From: Planctomycetaceae bacterium
Lineage (GTDB): Bacteria; Planctomycetota; Planctomycetia; Planctomycetales; Planctomycetaceae
Reading direction: 5' to 3'
Assembly (NCBI GenBank): GCA_021732785.1
Contig: JAKFUG010000005.1
Location: 1-64,000 of the forward strand
DNA length: 64,000 nt
Part shown: piece after piece, positions 24,810 to 33,822 of the stretch
Position numbering within the stretch: position 1 is the first letter of the stretch
Layout: every line of letters begins with the position of its first letter
Program-made: the position numbers and the translations under genes
Notes under the pieces: generated by a model
Told to the model about the DNA's origin: nothing
What the model saw: the letters and a program-made list of their open reading frames with translations, nothing else
Database searches by the model: none

Positions 24810-27008
24810 ATGATTCCATCCACGCTCATGAATCTGGTCCGCCGCGGTTTTCGGAAACCGCCGCATGTGGTGGCGCGGCGAGTCGTGATGGAATTGCATC
24901 GCTCGTGGGAACGTGTGTCTGGCGGTCGACATAGCCAGATTAATGCGACTGCGTTGCTTCGAGGTACTCGTGCGTCTTCGGTAAACGATCTCTGGTCGAA
25001 ACTGCAATCGCGACCTTCGCTGACGTGGCTCGCATCGCCAACTGACCGCACGGCAATTAATGAACATTGCCCCGGCGATATCGACACCATTCTGCAAGCC
25101 GCGGAGCACGCGGTGGCTCATCGCGTTGATTTACTTGGCTCTGGACCGGTGTCACTCGGCGAACAAATTGACTGGCATCGTGACTACAAGACCGGGCACG
25201 TGTGGCCGGCAACTTTGGCCCACGATCTCGATTACGCCAATCTCGATCAACCTAGTGATGTGAAGTTCGCGTGGGATGTCTCACGGCTGCATTGGTTGCT
25301 GCCTGCGGCGCAGGCATACCAACTCACGCACGATGAATGCTATGCCATCGGGGCGCGGGCCGTGCTTGAACAGTGGATCGCAGCGAATCCGTGCGGGTTC
25401 GGTGTTAACTGGGCCTGCACGATGGAAGCCGCGTTGCGGATCTTCTCGTGGACGTATTTGTTCCATGCGTTTTCAAAGAGCGATGCCTGGCGTGACGAAG
25501 CCTTCCGTGCAGCATTCCTCGGCATGCTGTACGCCCACGGGCAATTCACCGAGCGTTACATCGAATACAGCGATGTGAACGGCAACCATTGCACCGCCGA
25601 TGCCGCGGCGTTGGTCGTCGCGGGATTGTTCTTCGACGACGGAACTGCACCGCAACGCTGGTTGCAATTCGGCTGGAAAACGCTGTGCGATGAACTGCCG
25701 AAGCAAATCTTCGCGGACGGCGTCGACTTCGAGGCGTCGGTTCCCTATCACCGCCTGGTGCTGGAACTGTTCCTGTTGCCCGCGGTTTATCGGCAGCGCT
25801 GCGGACTCGATGTCCCCGTGGATTATCGGGACCGCCTCCACGCGATGGCACGCTTCACCCAAGCGTATTCGCGACCCGATGGCAGCATCCCGTTCTGGGG
25901 TGACGCGGACGATGCCCGTGCGTTGCCGCTGGGAACGCAGGCACTGAACGATCATCGGTATTTGCTGCATCTGGTTGGCGCAACGCTGAACGATGCAGAA
26001 CTCGCAACGACGGCGTCTGGGTCGTTGAGTGAACTCTTCTGGTTGTGCGGACCGGATCGCACGAGCCACAGTAGCCCTGTCGTTCCGCGACAGGAAAGCC
26101 AATTCAGCACCGTTTCCCGTGATTTCTTATCCGCGCATGGCGAAACATCCGGCTTTCCTGTCGCGGAGCGACAGGGCTACGAAACAAACTCCGTCGCATT
26201 TCGTGATGGCGGATTCTTCGTCATGCGTAACGAGGACGATCACGTTTTCATCGACTGCGGGCCGGTGGGACTCGCCGGTCGCGGGGGGCATGGCCATAAC
26301 GATTGCCTTTCGTTCGACGCCATGCTCGCGGGAACGCACTGGATCTCCGATTGCGGGGCCTATGTCTACACGGCTTCTGCGAAAGACCGGCATCAGTTTC
26401 GGTCCACATCGTCCCATAACACACCCATCGTGCATGGTGAGGAATTGAACCGGTTCGTGAGTCGCACCGATTTGTGGCATCTGAAGAACGACGCAAAACC
26501 GGAACTTCGCCAGTGGGTGACCGGCCGCGATTACGACATCTTCGTCGGTTCGCACACCGGTTACGATCGCCTTATCGAACCGGTCCGACCGGTCCGAACG
26601 ATTGTGTTGGATCGTACCCGTCACGCGCTGTGGCTTCGCGATGATTTCGAGACCACGGCTCGGCGGGTCGACATCTGCACGCCGCTGCATCTGGCCCTCG
26701 GCGTCACGGTTGAAGAAACGACAGGCTCGTCGGTTGTTCTGCGGTCTGCGGATGAAGCCTCGACGATGGAACTGCATTGGGCCGCTAACGGTTGGCAACT
26801 CGAAGTCGGTGCGGGGCGCATTTCGCCCAGTTATGGGGTCGCGCACCCCTGCGTCCGTCTGATCTGGACGAATCGAGGCGGGGCAGCGACTCCGTTCACG
26901 TTGGGGCTAATTCCTCAGATCGCCGTCAATCACAACCTGCGGTTTACTCGCTGGTCGCGCGACATCGAAGCCGTACTGCATCCGTCCCCGTTGGCGAGGG
27001 CTGCGTGA
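24810..27008 (+). CDS. Heparinase II/III family polysaccharide lyase-like protein
   Basis: 732 residues, no signal peptide. The N-terminal all-alpha part (about 100-370) includes DVKFAWDVSRLHWLLPAA, IEYSDVNGNHCTADAAAL and IPFWGDADDARALP. The C-terminal beta-sandwich (about 460-720) includes FIDCGPVGLAGRGGHGHNDC and STSSHNTPIVHGEE, the conserved HGHND and SSHNT motifs of heparinase II/III. Such proteins in EPS clusters trim or degrade the polymer being exported. Residues about 420-457 come from an in-frame palindromic REP-like pair. ATG 24828 is an alternative start. The stop overlaps the next start by 1 base. Confidence 0.9.
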   Translation: MIPSTLMNLVRRGFRKPPHVVARRVVMELHRSWERVSGGRHSQINATALLRGTRASSVNDLWSKLQSRPSLTWLASPTDRTAINEHCPGDIDTILQAAEHAVAHRVDLLGSGPVSLGEQIDWHRDYKTGHVWPATLAHDLDYANLDQPSDVKFAWDVSRLHWLLPAAQAYQLTHDECYAIGARAVLEQWIAANPCGFGVNWACTMEAALRIFSWTYLFHAFSKSDAWRDEAFRAAFLGMLYAHGQFTERYIEYSDVNGNHCTADAAALVVAGLFFDDGTAPQRWLQFGWKTLCDELPKQIFADGVDFEASVPYHRLVLELFLLPAVYRQRCGLDVPVDYRDRLHAMARFTQAYSRPDGSIPFWGDADDARALPLGTQALNDHRYLLHLVGATLNDAELATTASGSLSELFWLCGPDRTSHSSPVVPRQESQFSTVSRDFLSAHGETSGFPVAERQGYETNSVAFRDGGFFVMRNEDDHVFIDCGPVGLAGRGGHGHNDCLSFDAMLAGTHWISDCGAYVYTASAKDRHQFRSTSSHNTPIVHGEELNRFVSRTDLWHLKNDAKPELRQWVTGRDYDIFVGSHTGYDRLIEPVRPVRTIVLDRTRHALWLRDDFETTARRVDICTPLHLALGVTVEETTGSSVVLRSADEASTMELHWAANGWQLEVGAGRISPSYGVAHPCVRLIWTNRGGAATPFTLGLIPQIAVNHNLRFTRWSRDIEAVLHPSPLARAA
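26071..26180. repeat. GTAG/CTAC REP-like inverted pair inside a coding region (class F)
   Basis: The unit 26071-26100 begins GTAGCCCTGTCG and is itself a hairpin (CTGTCG/CGACAG). Its inverted copy at 26151-26180 ends CGACAGGGCTAC. The spacer is 50 bases. The whole pair is read in frame in the heparinase-like gene. The 5' GTAG foot followed by an imperfect hairpin is the layout of REP elements in a BIME. Confidence 0.88.
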
Positions 27009-28273
27009 TGCACTTCAATGCGCTTCTCACCGCGGTCACACGCATGGTCTCGGCGTTCCTCTTCCTCGGAGCGACCGTTTACCTCGCGCGATTGCTTGGA
27101 CCGGAAGGGCAGGGACAATATGCCTTCGCGATGACTCTGGCGGCGACAATCACGCAGTTCGCGAACCTCGGTTTGCACGCGGGGAACACTTATCTCATCG
27201 CACAAGATCGCGACCGCTTGCCAGCGCTCCTCGCAAACAGCGTGTGGATTTCGCTCGGGCTCGGCGGCCTCGCGGGAAGTCTCGTGTTCGCCGTTGGTCA
27301 AGCGTTGGGTTGGGTTGAAGGCTCACCACTGTGGCTCGCGGGGCTGGGTGGTGCGCTCGTCGCGGCACGGTTGTTCTTCTCCCTTGGTGGCAGCTTGCTG
27401 GCGGGTTTGGGGCGCGTGCGGGCACTCAACTTGGCGGAACTGCTCAACTATGGTTTGACCGTGGTGCTGCTCGTCATCGTCGGTTCGCTCGGGGGTGATA
27501 TTCCCGCGTTGTTGACCGCGACACTCGCCGGTTGGGCGATTGCCTCCGGAGTGATGTTCGCCCTCCTGGTCACGACGAAAGGGATTTCTCTGCGGCCCGA
27601 TCGCGCCGTGTTTCTCGTCGGTTGGCGATATGCCGCGAAAGCGTACGCGATGTCGCTGTTGGGCTTCCTCGTGCTGCGAACCAGCGTGTTTCTGATCGAT
27701 TCGTATCACGGCGACGCGGAAGTCGGACAGTATTCCGTCGCCGCACAATTGTTCGATTTTCTGAATCTACTGCCGGCGTCATTGGCCCTCGTGCTGCTGC
27801 CGCGATTGGTACAAGATGCCGGGTCGCGGTGGATCACAACCCTGAAGTCCGTCGGCATCATTGGTGGCGTGATGGTCGTCGCGTGTATTGGTGCCGCCGT
27901 GTGTGCCGGCCCCGCGTTGCAATGGCTCTTCGGGAATCGTTACGCCGCCGCAGGACCGATTCTGTTGGCGATGATTCCCGCGGCGTTCTTCTGCAGCCTG
28001 ACGACGGTCGTCTCGCAGTATCTCGCCGCCGCGGGTTATCCGAAAGGGCTGTTCGCCGTATGGGGTACGGCATGGATTGCCACGGTCGGATTGGGTTCCG
28101 TACTGATCCCGTCGTACGGCGGCTTCGGCGCCGCGATGACGTTGTCGATCGTGTATGCCGGCGCGTTTTGCGGTTCGCTCGGACTGGCCCGGCTCACCGA
28201 GCAACGCCGTTTATCGTTGATCCCACCATGCGTGGCGCTTCCACCGTCGAGTGGGGTGCGTCATGCCGCATGA
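27008..28273 (+). CDS. Polysaccharide flippase (MATE/Wzx-like membrane protein)
   Basis: 421 residues with about 12 hydrophobic segments. The start FNALLTAVTRMVSAFLFLGA followed by YLARLLGPEGQGQYAFAMTL is typical of Wzx/RfbX polysaccharide biosynthesis proteins. It should flip lipid-linked oligosaccharide to the outer face of the inner membrane. The start ATG 27008 overlaps the preceding TGA (TGATG), indicating translational coupling. The frame is open upstream only inside the previous gene. Confidence 0.9.
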   Translation: MHFNALLTAVTRMVSAFLFLGATVYLARLLGPEGQGQYAFAMTLAATITQFANLGLHAGNTYLIAQDRDRLPALLANSVWISLGLGGLAGSLVFAVGQALGWVEGSPLWLAGLGGALVAARLFFSLGGSLLAGLGRVRALNLAELLNYGLTVVLLVIVGSLGGDIPALLTATLAGWAIASGVMFALLVTTKGISLRPDRAVFLVGWRYAAKAYAMSLLGFLVLRTSVFLIDSYHGDAEVGQYSVAAQLFDFLNLLPASLALVLLPRLVQDAGSRWITTLKSVGIIGGVMVVACIGAAVCAGPALQWLFGNRYAAAGPILLAMIPAAFFCSLTTVVSQYLAAAGYPKGLFAVWGTAWIATVGLGSVLIPSYGGFGAAMTLSIVYAGAFCGSLGLARLTEQRRLSLIPPCVALPPSSGVRHAA

Positions 28274-28290
28274 ATCATTTGTGACATCCG

Positions 28291-28380
28291 GTGTGCCACT
28301 GGCTCGGCCAGTGTCTTCATCGAATTATGAGTGACCTTAAAAACGGAAATACAAAGACACTGGCCGAGCCAGTGGCACAC
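28291..28380. repeat. REP-like inverted pair, class E copy 1
   Basis: The unit 28291-28316 (GTGTGCCACTGGCTCGGCCA then GTGTCT) contains the hairpin CACTGGC/GCCAGTG. Its exact inverted copy lies at 28355-28380. The spacer is 38 bases. It lies between the flippase and glycosyltransferase genes. Other copies: 39,613 and 56,168. Confidence 0.9.
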
Positions 28381-28440
28381 CGAACAACATGAAATCGGGC
28401 TGAAAGCTCGTCAGAAAACACTTTCGGAAAGGATTCCCAC

Positions 28441-30117
28441 ATGGACTACGCTCTCATCGGTTACCCGCTGTCCGACCGGTACCGCGACAAGCTCGAAGCC
28501 ACCGCGGGGACGGCCCCACAGTATCTCAGCCTGCCGGAATTGCGGCGGTTGTCGATTCCCATGCTCTTTAAAACCATCACCGGCCTCAATGCCAATCGCC
28601 TGTTCATTGCGATGGAAAGCCCCGGCAGTCGACCGTTGTTGCCGGTATTTTATTGCCTCGCGGGGATGAGCCGGGCCCGCAGCATTCACGTCGTCCATCC
28701 CGACCTGCGGATGGAAACGGTCTCCCGATTCAAGACCGTGAAATCGTTGTTCGCCGTGCTGGGGGCTTCCGCTGGCGGTCGCGCGAGTCTGTGGCGTTGT
28801 CGCAGTGAATTGAACTCGCTGTTGAAGCAGCCACGGATCGAATTGCCGCCGCCGTCCGGTCCGGGCCGGGTGCTGTATCTCAAGTCGAATTTGTGGATGG
28901 GCGTGAAGGCTGGCGGTTCCGTCGGTCATGTCGCCGGTGTCGCGAATGCGTTGATTCAGGCGGGCTATCCGATCGAATTCGCGGGGGCCGAAGCACCGTT
29001 GCTTGTGGAGAACGCCAGCGTCAACGTCGTTCCTCCGGCGGAAAACTATGGTTATCCGTTTGAAGTGAATCTGTACCGTTATCAGGAGAAGTTCACCCGC
29101 GCCGCAACGAAGCTCGCAACGGCCAGCAAACCCTTCGCTTTCATCTATCAACGGATGTCCGTGAGCAACTACAGCGGCGTGCAAATTTCCCGAAAACACA
29201 AGCTGCCGCTCGTACTTGAATACAACGGCTCGGAAGTCTGGGCCGCCGAAAACTGGGGCAAGAAAGCCAACTTTCACGAAACCGCAGTGAAGGCTGAGGA
29301 TGTGTGTCTCAAGCATGCGCATCTCGTGGTAACCGTTTCGGATGTGCTTCGCGATGAACTCATCGACCGCGGCGTGCCGAAAGAACGGGTGCTCTCTTAC
29401 CCGAACTGCATCGACCCAAAGACGTATGATCCGGCGTTGTTTACCGCCGAGCGCATCGCCACCGTGCGGAAGAAGTTCAACATTCCCAAAGACGGTGCCG
29501 TGGCTGGTTTCGTCGGCACGTTCGGACAATGGCATGGCGTGGATATCCTCGCGCAAGCGATCCGTCGCCTGGCTCTCGAACAATCCGAATGGTTGCAGAA
29601 AAACCGCGTTCACTTCCTCATCGTCGGCGATGGCTTGCTGATGCCGAAGGTTCGAGAAACGTTGTCCGATCCGCGCTGTGCCCCGTTCTTCACGCTGACG
29701 GGACTTGTCCCGCAAGCCGAGACGCCGTTGTACATGGCGGCAACGGATATCCTGTTGTCGCCGCACGTCAACAATGCCGATGGCAGCCGCTTCTTCGGAT
29801 CGCCGACGAAGTTGTTCGAGTACATGGCTCTCGAAAAGCCGATCGTCGCGAGCGATCTGGAGCAAATCGGCGAAGTGCTCCGCGGCGGTTTGCAGACCAG
29901 CGCATTACCAACGAGTGAACCGTCTGGTCCACGCTCTGAATTAGCAGTGCTATGTACGCCCAGCGACGTGGCGGACCTGTGCCGCGGGATCGAATTCCTC
30001 GTGGAACATCCGGGCTGGCGGAAAGAACTCGGCCGCGCGGCCCGCAAGGAAGCCCTCGCAAAATACACCTGGGATCGCAACGTGAGTGAGGTCCTGGATC
30101 GCTTGTCGAGAGTGTAA
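28441..30117 (+). CDS. Glycosyltransferase, family 4-like
   Basis: 558 residues. The C-terminal half (about 340-550) has the GT-B nucleotide-sugar domain: GAVAGFVGTFGQWHGVDILA, FLIVGDGLLMPKVRE, and the SPTKLFEYMALEKPIVASDL motif carrying the conserved Glu. The N-terminal acceptor domain is long and weakly conserved, and I see no transmembrane segment. The enzyme should add a sugar to the lipid-linked repeat unit. Residues about 484-500 (TSALPTSEPSGPRSEL) look like extra sequence inside the conserved C-terminal region and may be another repeat remnant. It is encoded between the flippase and polymerase-like genes. Confidence 0.9.
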   Translation: MDYALIGYPLSDRYRDKLEATAGTAPQYLSLPELRRLSIPMLFKTITGLNANRLFIAMESPGSRPLLPVFYCLAGMSRARSIHVVHPDLRMETVSRFKTVKSLFAVLGASAGGRASLWRCRSELNSLLKQPRIELPPPSGPGRVLYLKSNLWMGVKAGGSVGHVAGVANALIQAGYPIEFAGAEAPLLVENASVNVVPPAENYGYPFEVNLYRYQEKFTRAATKLATASKPFAFIYQRMSVSNYSGVQISRKHKLPLVLEYNGSEVWAAENWGKKANFHETAVKAEDVCLKHAHLVVTVSDVLRDELIDRGVPKERVLSYPNCIDPKTYDPALFTAERIATVRKKFNIPKDGAVAGFVGTFGQWHGVDILAQAIRRLALEQSEWLQKNRVHFLIVGDGLLMPKVRETLSDPRCAPFFTLTGLVPQAETPLYMAATDILLSPHVNNADGSRFFGSPTKLFEYMALEKPIVASDLEQIGEVLRGGLQTSALPTSEPSGPRSELAVLCTPSDVADLCRGIEFLVEHPGWRKELGRAARKEALAKYTWDRNVSEVLDRLSRV

Positions 30118-30179
30118 TTGACGATCGTCTGCGCCTTGCGAAATCCCAACCATCGCATCGTTCGAAAGAGTCCTTCTGC

Positions 30180-31586
30180 ATGACCAGTTTTCTGGAACAC
30201 GTCGGTACATTTTCGCTCGTGGGGTTTGCCGCCCTGTCGCTGCTGATGTGGTACTTCGTGTGGAAATGGGCCGATCCTTCGGTGCGCTTGCCGCTGATCT
30301 TCTACTGCGGTTTTTATTCCGTCACGACCTTGATTGGAGCGACACTGATTGGACTGTCGGATGGCAAGTGCCTGGAACCGCTCGCATGGGGTTTGGATTT
30401 TCAAGTCTTGCGCGATGTGAACAACGTTCGGTACTGGTGCCTGTTGTTCATGCCGATGATTGTCCCGCCGGCACTGGTCATCGGTCTGGCACGCTCGCGC
30501 ATCATCGAAAGCGCCGTCCGGAATGCCGCCGGTCGACTCAACGCTTCACCGAGTCAACTGGGATTCCTCACGATCTACTGCCTCTGGGCGGGCTACTGTC
30601 TGGGAAAGCTCTATATTACCGGGCAGATTGGTACAATTTTCAAGTGGCATAGTCACCGCGGCGATTATGTCTCGATGATTCTTCAACGGACTGAAATGGC
30701 CGGGATGCTCGGCAGCGTGTTCTTCGGGCTGATTTATATTACCCTCCCGATGCTTTCGTTTTATTCGCTCTATTGCAGCGTCAAAGAACCCGGGTTTGCC
30801 TGGAAAGCGATTTTCTGTTTCAGCGCTTTCACGACGGCCATCATCAGCTTGTCGTTGATGCAAAAGGGGCCCGTGTTGTTGTTTTTCGTCTTCATTGGGA
30901 TTGGATTGGTCGAGCTCAAAGTGATTCACCCGCGCTCGCTGGCGATTTTCGGCTTGGGGCTCGTCTTCTTACTGACATTCTTGCAGCGTTTCATGGCAGA
31001 GAATTGGAGCTACGAGCAAACCTTTAATCTCATTGTGTTTCGCATGGCTCATAGTTATCCGTACTATCTTAACATTTATCCGGACATGCTTCCATTCTTC
31101 GGATTGGATCTGGGATTGCACTTGATCGGCATGGGCGAAATCGCCAGCGATAATAATGTTGTATTCGACTATATGTATCCCGCGTGCGACTGGGTACAAG
31201 GTGCAGCGCCAGGCCCGGCGCATGTGCGGGCCTACGGACAAGGGGGCTTGCCATTCGCGATGGTGACTCTGATGCTGATTGGGCTGGGCATCAAAATGGC
31301 AGGGGTCTTGCGGCGCTACATTGCCGGGCCGTTGAGCTTTTCGCTGTACATGGCATCGCTGGTCTGTTTGTATTTTTTGACGCAAACGTCCGCGCGGGAA
31401 GCGGTGCTGTCGTGTTACGGGATTTGCTGGGCGATGCCGGGAATCGTCCCGTTGTGGCTCCTTTCCAAGCCCGCTCGCCGCGCGGCAATCCGAACGCCTG
31501 CCCGGACGGCTTTACCGGCATCGCCCAAACGGCAAGTGATGACGTTGCGGGCCGCGATGAACCCACCGCGAAAAACGCCGGCGTAA
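30180..31586 (+). CDS. Polytopic membrane protein, probable polysaccharide polymerase
   Basis: 468 residues with roughly 10-11 hydrophobic segments and a periplasmic-looking loop after about residue 290. It ends in a basic tail. The size, topology and place as the last large gene of the cluster suit an O-antigen/EPS polymerase (Wzy-like), a group that shows little sequence conservation. I see no strict family motif, so the call is from topology and context. It follows the glycosyltransferase by 62 bases. Confidence 0.7.
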   Translation: MTSFLEHVGTFSLVGFAALSLLMWYFVWKWADPSVRLPLIFYCGFYSVTTLIGATLIGLSDGKCLEPLAWGLDFQVLRDVNNVRYWCLLFMPMIVPPALVIGLARSRIIESAVRNAAGRLNASPSQLGFLTIYCLWAGYCLGKLYITGQIGTIFKWHSHRGDYVSMILQRTEMAGMLGSVFFGLIYITLPMLSFYSLYCSVKEPGFAWKAIFCFSAFTTAIISLSLMQKGPVLLFFVFIGIGLVELKVIHPRSLAIFGLGLVFLLTFLQRFMAENWSYEQTFNLIVFRMAHSYPYYLNIYPDMLPFFGLDLGLHLIGMGEIASDNNVVFDYMYPACDWVQGAAPGPAHVRAYGQGGLPFAMVTLMLIGLGIKMAGVLRRYIAGPLSFSLYMASLVCLYFLTQTSAREAVLSCYGICWAMPGIVPLWLLSKPARRAAIRTPARTALPASPKRQVMTLRAAMNPPRKTPA

Positions 31587-31708
31587 GCCGTACGCATGCG
31601 TCCTTGGCCGCGATCCGCATCACGATTATGCTGTCGGACTGGCGTGCAAACATTGCAACCGCAGCGACCCGCAGTTCGGTCGTTGCCGTGAAGGTTGGGA
31701 TCGGATTC

Positions 31709-31813
31709 ATGGCCCGGTGGCCCGACAATTCCCGCGCGAATTTAATCGGCTTTCTGCTGATTTTTGTGCTTTTGCCGGTGCTCTGCTGGCTCGCGAGCTG
31801 GTATTTGCGATAG
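31709..31813 (+). CDS. Possible 34-residue membrane peptide
   Basis: An ATG at 31709 opens a short frame encoding MARWPDNSRAN and then a single hydrophobic helix of about 20 residues ending SWYLR. GGGATCGG lies about 5-12 bases upstream. It occupies the otherwise gene-free interval 31587-31943 between the polymerase-like gene and purH. No homologue is known to me, so it is a candidate only. Confidence 0.3.
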   Translation: MARWPDNSRANLIGFLLIFVLLPVLCWLASWYLR

Positions 31814-31943
31814 CCGTCGCGGGGAATCGCTCGCCGTTTGACCCATGCTGATGTGCAGGATAGCATCACGTCTTGTGCTGACATGGCCCGCCGTGGCGAT
31901 GATTGGCGGAAGACTCCTCTCCGTGCTGAAATATTGAACCACC

Positions 31944-33509
31944 ATGTCCCGCCGCCGTGCATTGTTAAGTGTCAGCGATAAGCAAGGTTTAGCCCCGTTT
32001 GCGACACGTCTGATTGCGCTGGGATTTGAACTTGTCTCTACGGGGGGAACGCGGACGGCACTGCAGGACGCCGGTTTGGCGGTCACCGATGTCGCCGAAT
32101 ACACCGGCTTTCCCGAGATGATGGGCGGTCGCCTCAAAACACTTCACCCCAAGGTTCATGGCGGCCTGCTCGGACGTCCCAGCGATGCCGCCGCGATGGA
32201 ACAACACGGGATCCTCCCGTTTGAGTTAGTCGTGGTGAATCTCTATCCGTTTGCGGAAACCATTGCCAAGCCCGGTGTCACCACGGCGGAAGCGATCGAA
32301 CAGATTGATATCGGCGGACCCAGCATGGTCCGGTCGGCCGCGAAAAATCACAGTTTCGTCGGCATTGTGACCAATCCGAATCAATACGGCACGGTCCTCT
32401 CCGAACTGGAAAAGGGACCGCTGTCGAACGAACTCCGTCGCAAACTTGCCGGCGCGGCATTTGAATTGACCGCACAATACGACCGGATGATCGCCGATTA
32501 CTTCGCCGGTCAGGAAACGACCGGCGAAGTGAGCGATCCTCAGTTTCCGTCCGCGTTGTCTCTGCGGTTTGAACTCCGATCCAAGCTGCGATACGGCGAA
32601 AACCCGCATCAACGGGCCGCATTCTATGTCGAAACGAATCCTCCGGACGCCTCGCTCGCCGCGGCGGAAATCCTGCATGGCAAAGAACTGTCGTACAACA
32701 ATCTGCTCGATCTCGATGCCGCGATGCAAATCGTCCGGGAATATCAGCAACCCGCGGCCGTGGTGATCAAGCACAACAATCCCTGCGGCTGCGCGACCGC
32801 CACGGACTTGGCTACGGCCTACGTTAACGCCGATGCCGGTGACCCGGTGAGCGCGTTTGGTTCGGTTCTCGGATTTAACCGTCCGGTGGATGCAGCCACC
32901 GCCGAGCAGTTATGTGCTCCGGGACGGTTCATCGAAGCGATCATCGCGCCGGATTACACTCCGCAGGCATTCGATGCGCTGACGACAGTTCCCAAATGGA
33001 AAGCGAATGTGCGACTGCTGAAATGCCCGGCGATGATCGGGTTGCGGCCGCTGACACTGGAATATCGCCGGATCACCGGCGGGCTGCTCGTGCAGGATCG
33101 CGATGAATTGGCCGATGCTCGCGCGGACTGGAAAGTCGTGACCACGCGGCATCCCGCCGCCGGCGAATATGCCGACCTGGAATTCGCCTGGGCTGTCTGC
33201 AAATATGTGAAATCGAACGCGGTGTTGTTTGCGAAGCACGGCATGGTTGTGGGGGTGGGTGCCGGGCAGATGAGCCGACTCGACTCGGCTTACATCGCCG
33301 CTCATAAGGCGGGGGATCGCGCACGGGGCGGGGTTTGTGCATCCGACGCCTTCTTTCCGTTCCGCGACGGTATCGATCAGATTTCGCTGGCCGGGATCAA
33401 AGCGGTCATTCAGCCGGGGGGATCGAAACGCGACGACGAGGTCATCGCGGCCTGCAATGAGCTCGGCATCGCCATGATTTTTACCGGCCGGCGTCACTTC
33501 CGCCATTAA
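31944..33509 (+). CDS. purH: Bifunctional AICAR transformylase/IMP cyclohydrolase
   Basis: 521 residues, the usual length for PurH. IMP cyclohydrolase domain: about residues 4-195 (RRALLSVSDKQGLAPFATRL, STGGTRTAL, GFPEMMGGRLKTLHPKVHGG, then NLYPFAETI). AICAR transformylase domain: about 205-521 with LRYGENPHQRAAFY, AAVVIKHNNPCGCA (the catalytic Lys-His region) and DAFFPFRDGID. It carries out the last two steps of purine synthesis, giving IMP in the cytoplasm. The C-terminus FTGRRHFRH is typical. It appears monocistronic. Confidence 0.97.
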   Translation: MSRRRALLSVSDKQGLAPFATRLIALGFELVSTGGTRTALQDAGLAVTDVAEYTGFPEMMGGRLKTLHPKVHGGLLGRPSDAAAMEQHGILPFELVVVNLYPFAETIAKPGVTTAEAIEQIDIGGPSMVRSAAKNHSFVGIVTNPNQYGTVLSELEKGPLSNELRRKLAGAAFELTAQYDRMIADYFAGQETTGEVSDPQFPSALSLRFELRSKLRYGENPHQRAAFYVETNPPDASLAAAEILHGKELSYNNLLDLDAAMQIVREYQQPAAVVIKHNNPCGCATATDLATAYVNADAGDPVSAFGSVLGFNRPVDAATAEQLCAPGRFIEAIIAPDYTPQAFDALTTVPKWKANVRLLKCPAMIGLRPLTLEYRRITGGLLVQDRDELADARADWKVVTTRHPAAGEYADLEFAWAVCKYVKSNAVLFAKHGMVVGVGAGQMSRLDSAYIAAHKAGDRARGGVCASDAFFPFRDGIDQISLAGIKAVIQPGGSKRDDEVIAACNELGIAMIFTGRRHFRH

Positions 33510-33810
33510 ACGCGGCCATCTCTGCGAATTCCGATTGATCAGACGGGCCGGGTTTTGACGGCGGCACGGACAAATTGTTAAACTTGTTTGGTGGACTCCA
33601 TTCAAGCGGGGATCGTGGGCAATCGCCCGTTCGGAATCGATTCCGTCCATTCGCAGATTGCGCATCGCGACATTGAGCGAAGTTCAGAAGAAATCCCGAG
33701 CCGGATTCGCGCTGCGAATGGTATCATTGCCGGAATGAGGCGTGATCGAGGGTGTTCATCCGACGGCCTTTCGAGACGTTCGTGAGTTTTTGTTGGACAT
33801 GATTGAGTAG
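33510..33810. other. Intergenic stretch before the kinase gene
   Basis: No frame here gives a recognisable protein and no hairpin with a T run follows purH. The promoter of the kinase gene should lie here. I see no repeat of the classes found elsewhere. Confidence 0.4.
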
Positions 33811-33816
33811 CGGAGG
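33811..33816 (+). promoter_or_regulatory. Strong ribosome-binding site before a GTG start
   Basis: CGGAGG lies 6 bases before GTG 33823. It fixes the start of the large kinase at a non-ATG codon. Confidence 0.75.
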
Positions 33817-33822
33817 CCGATC

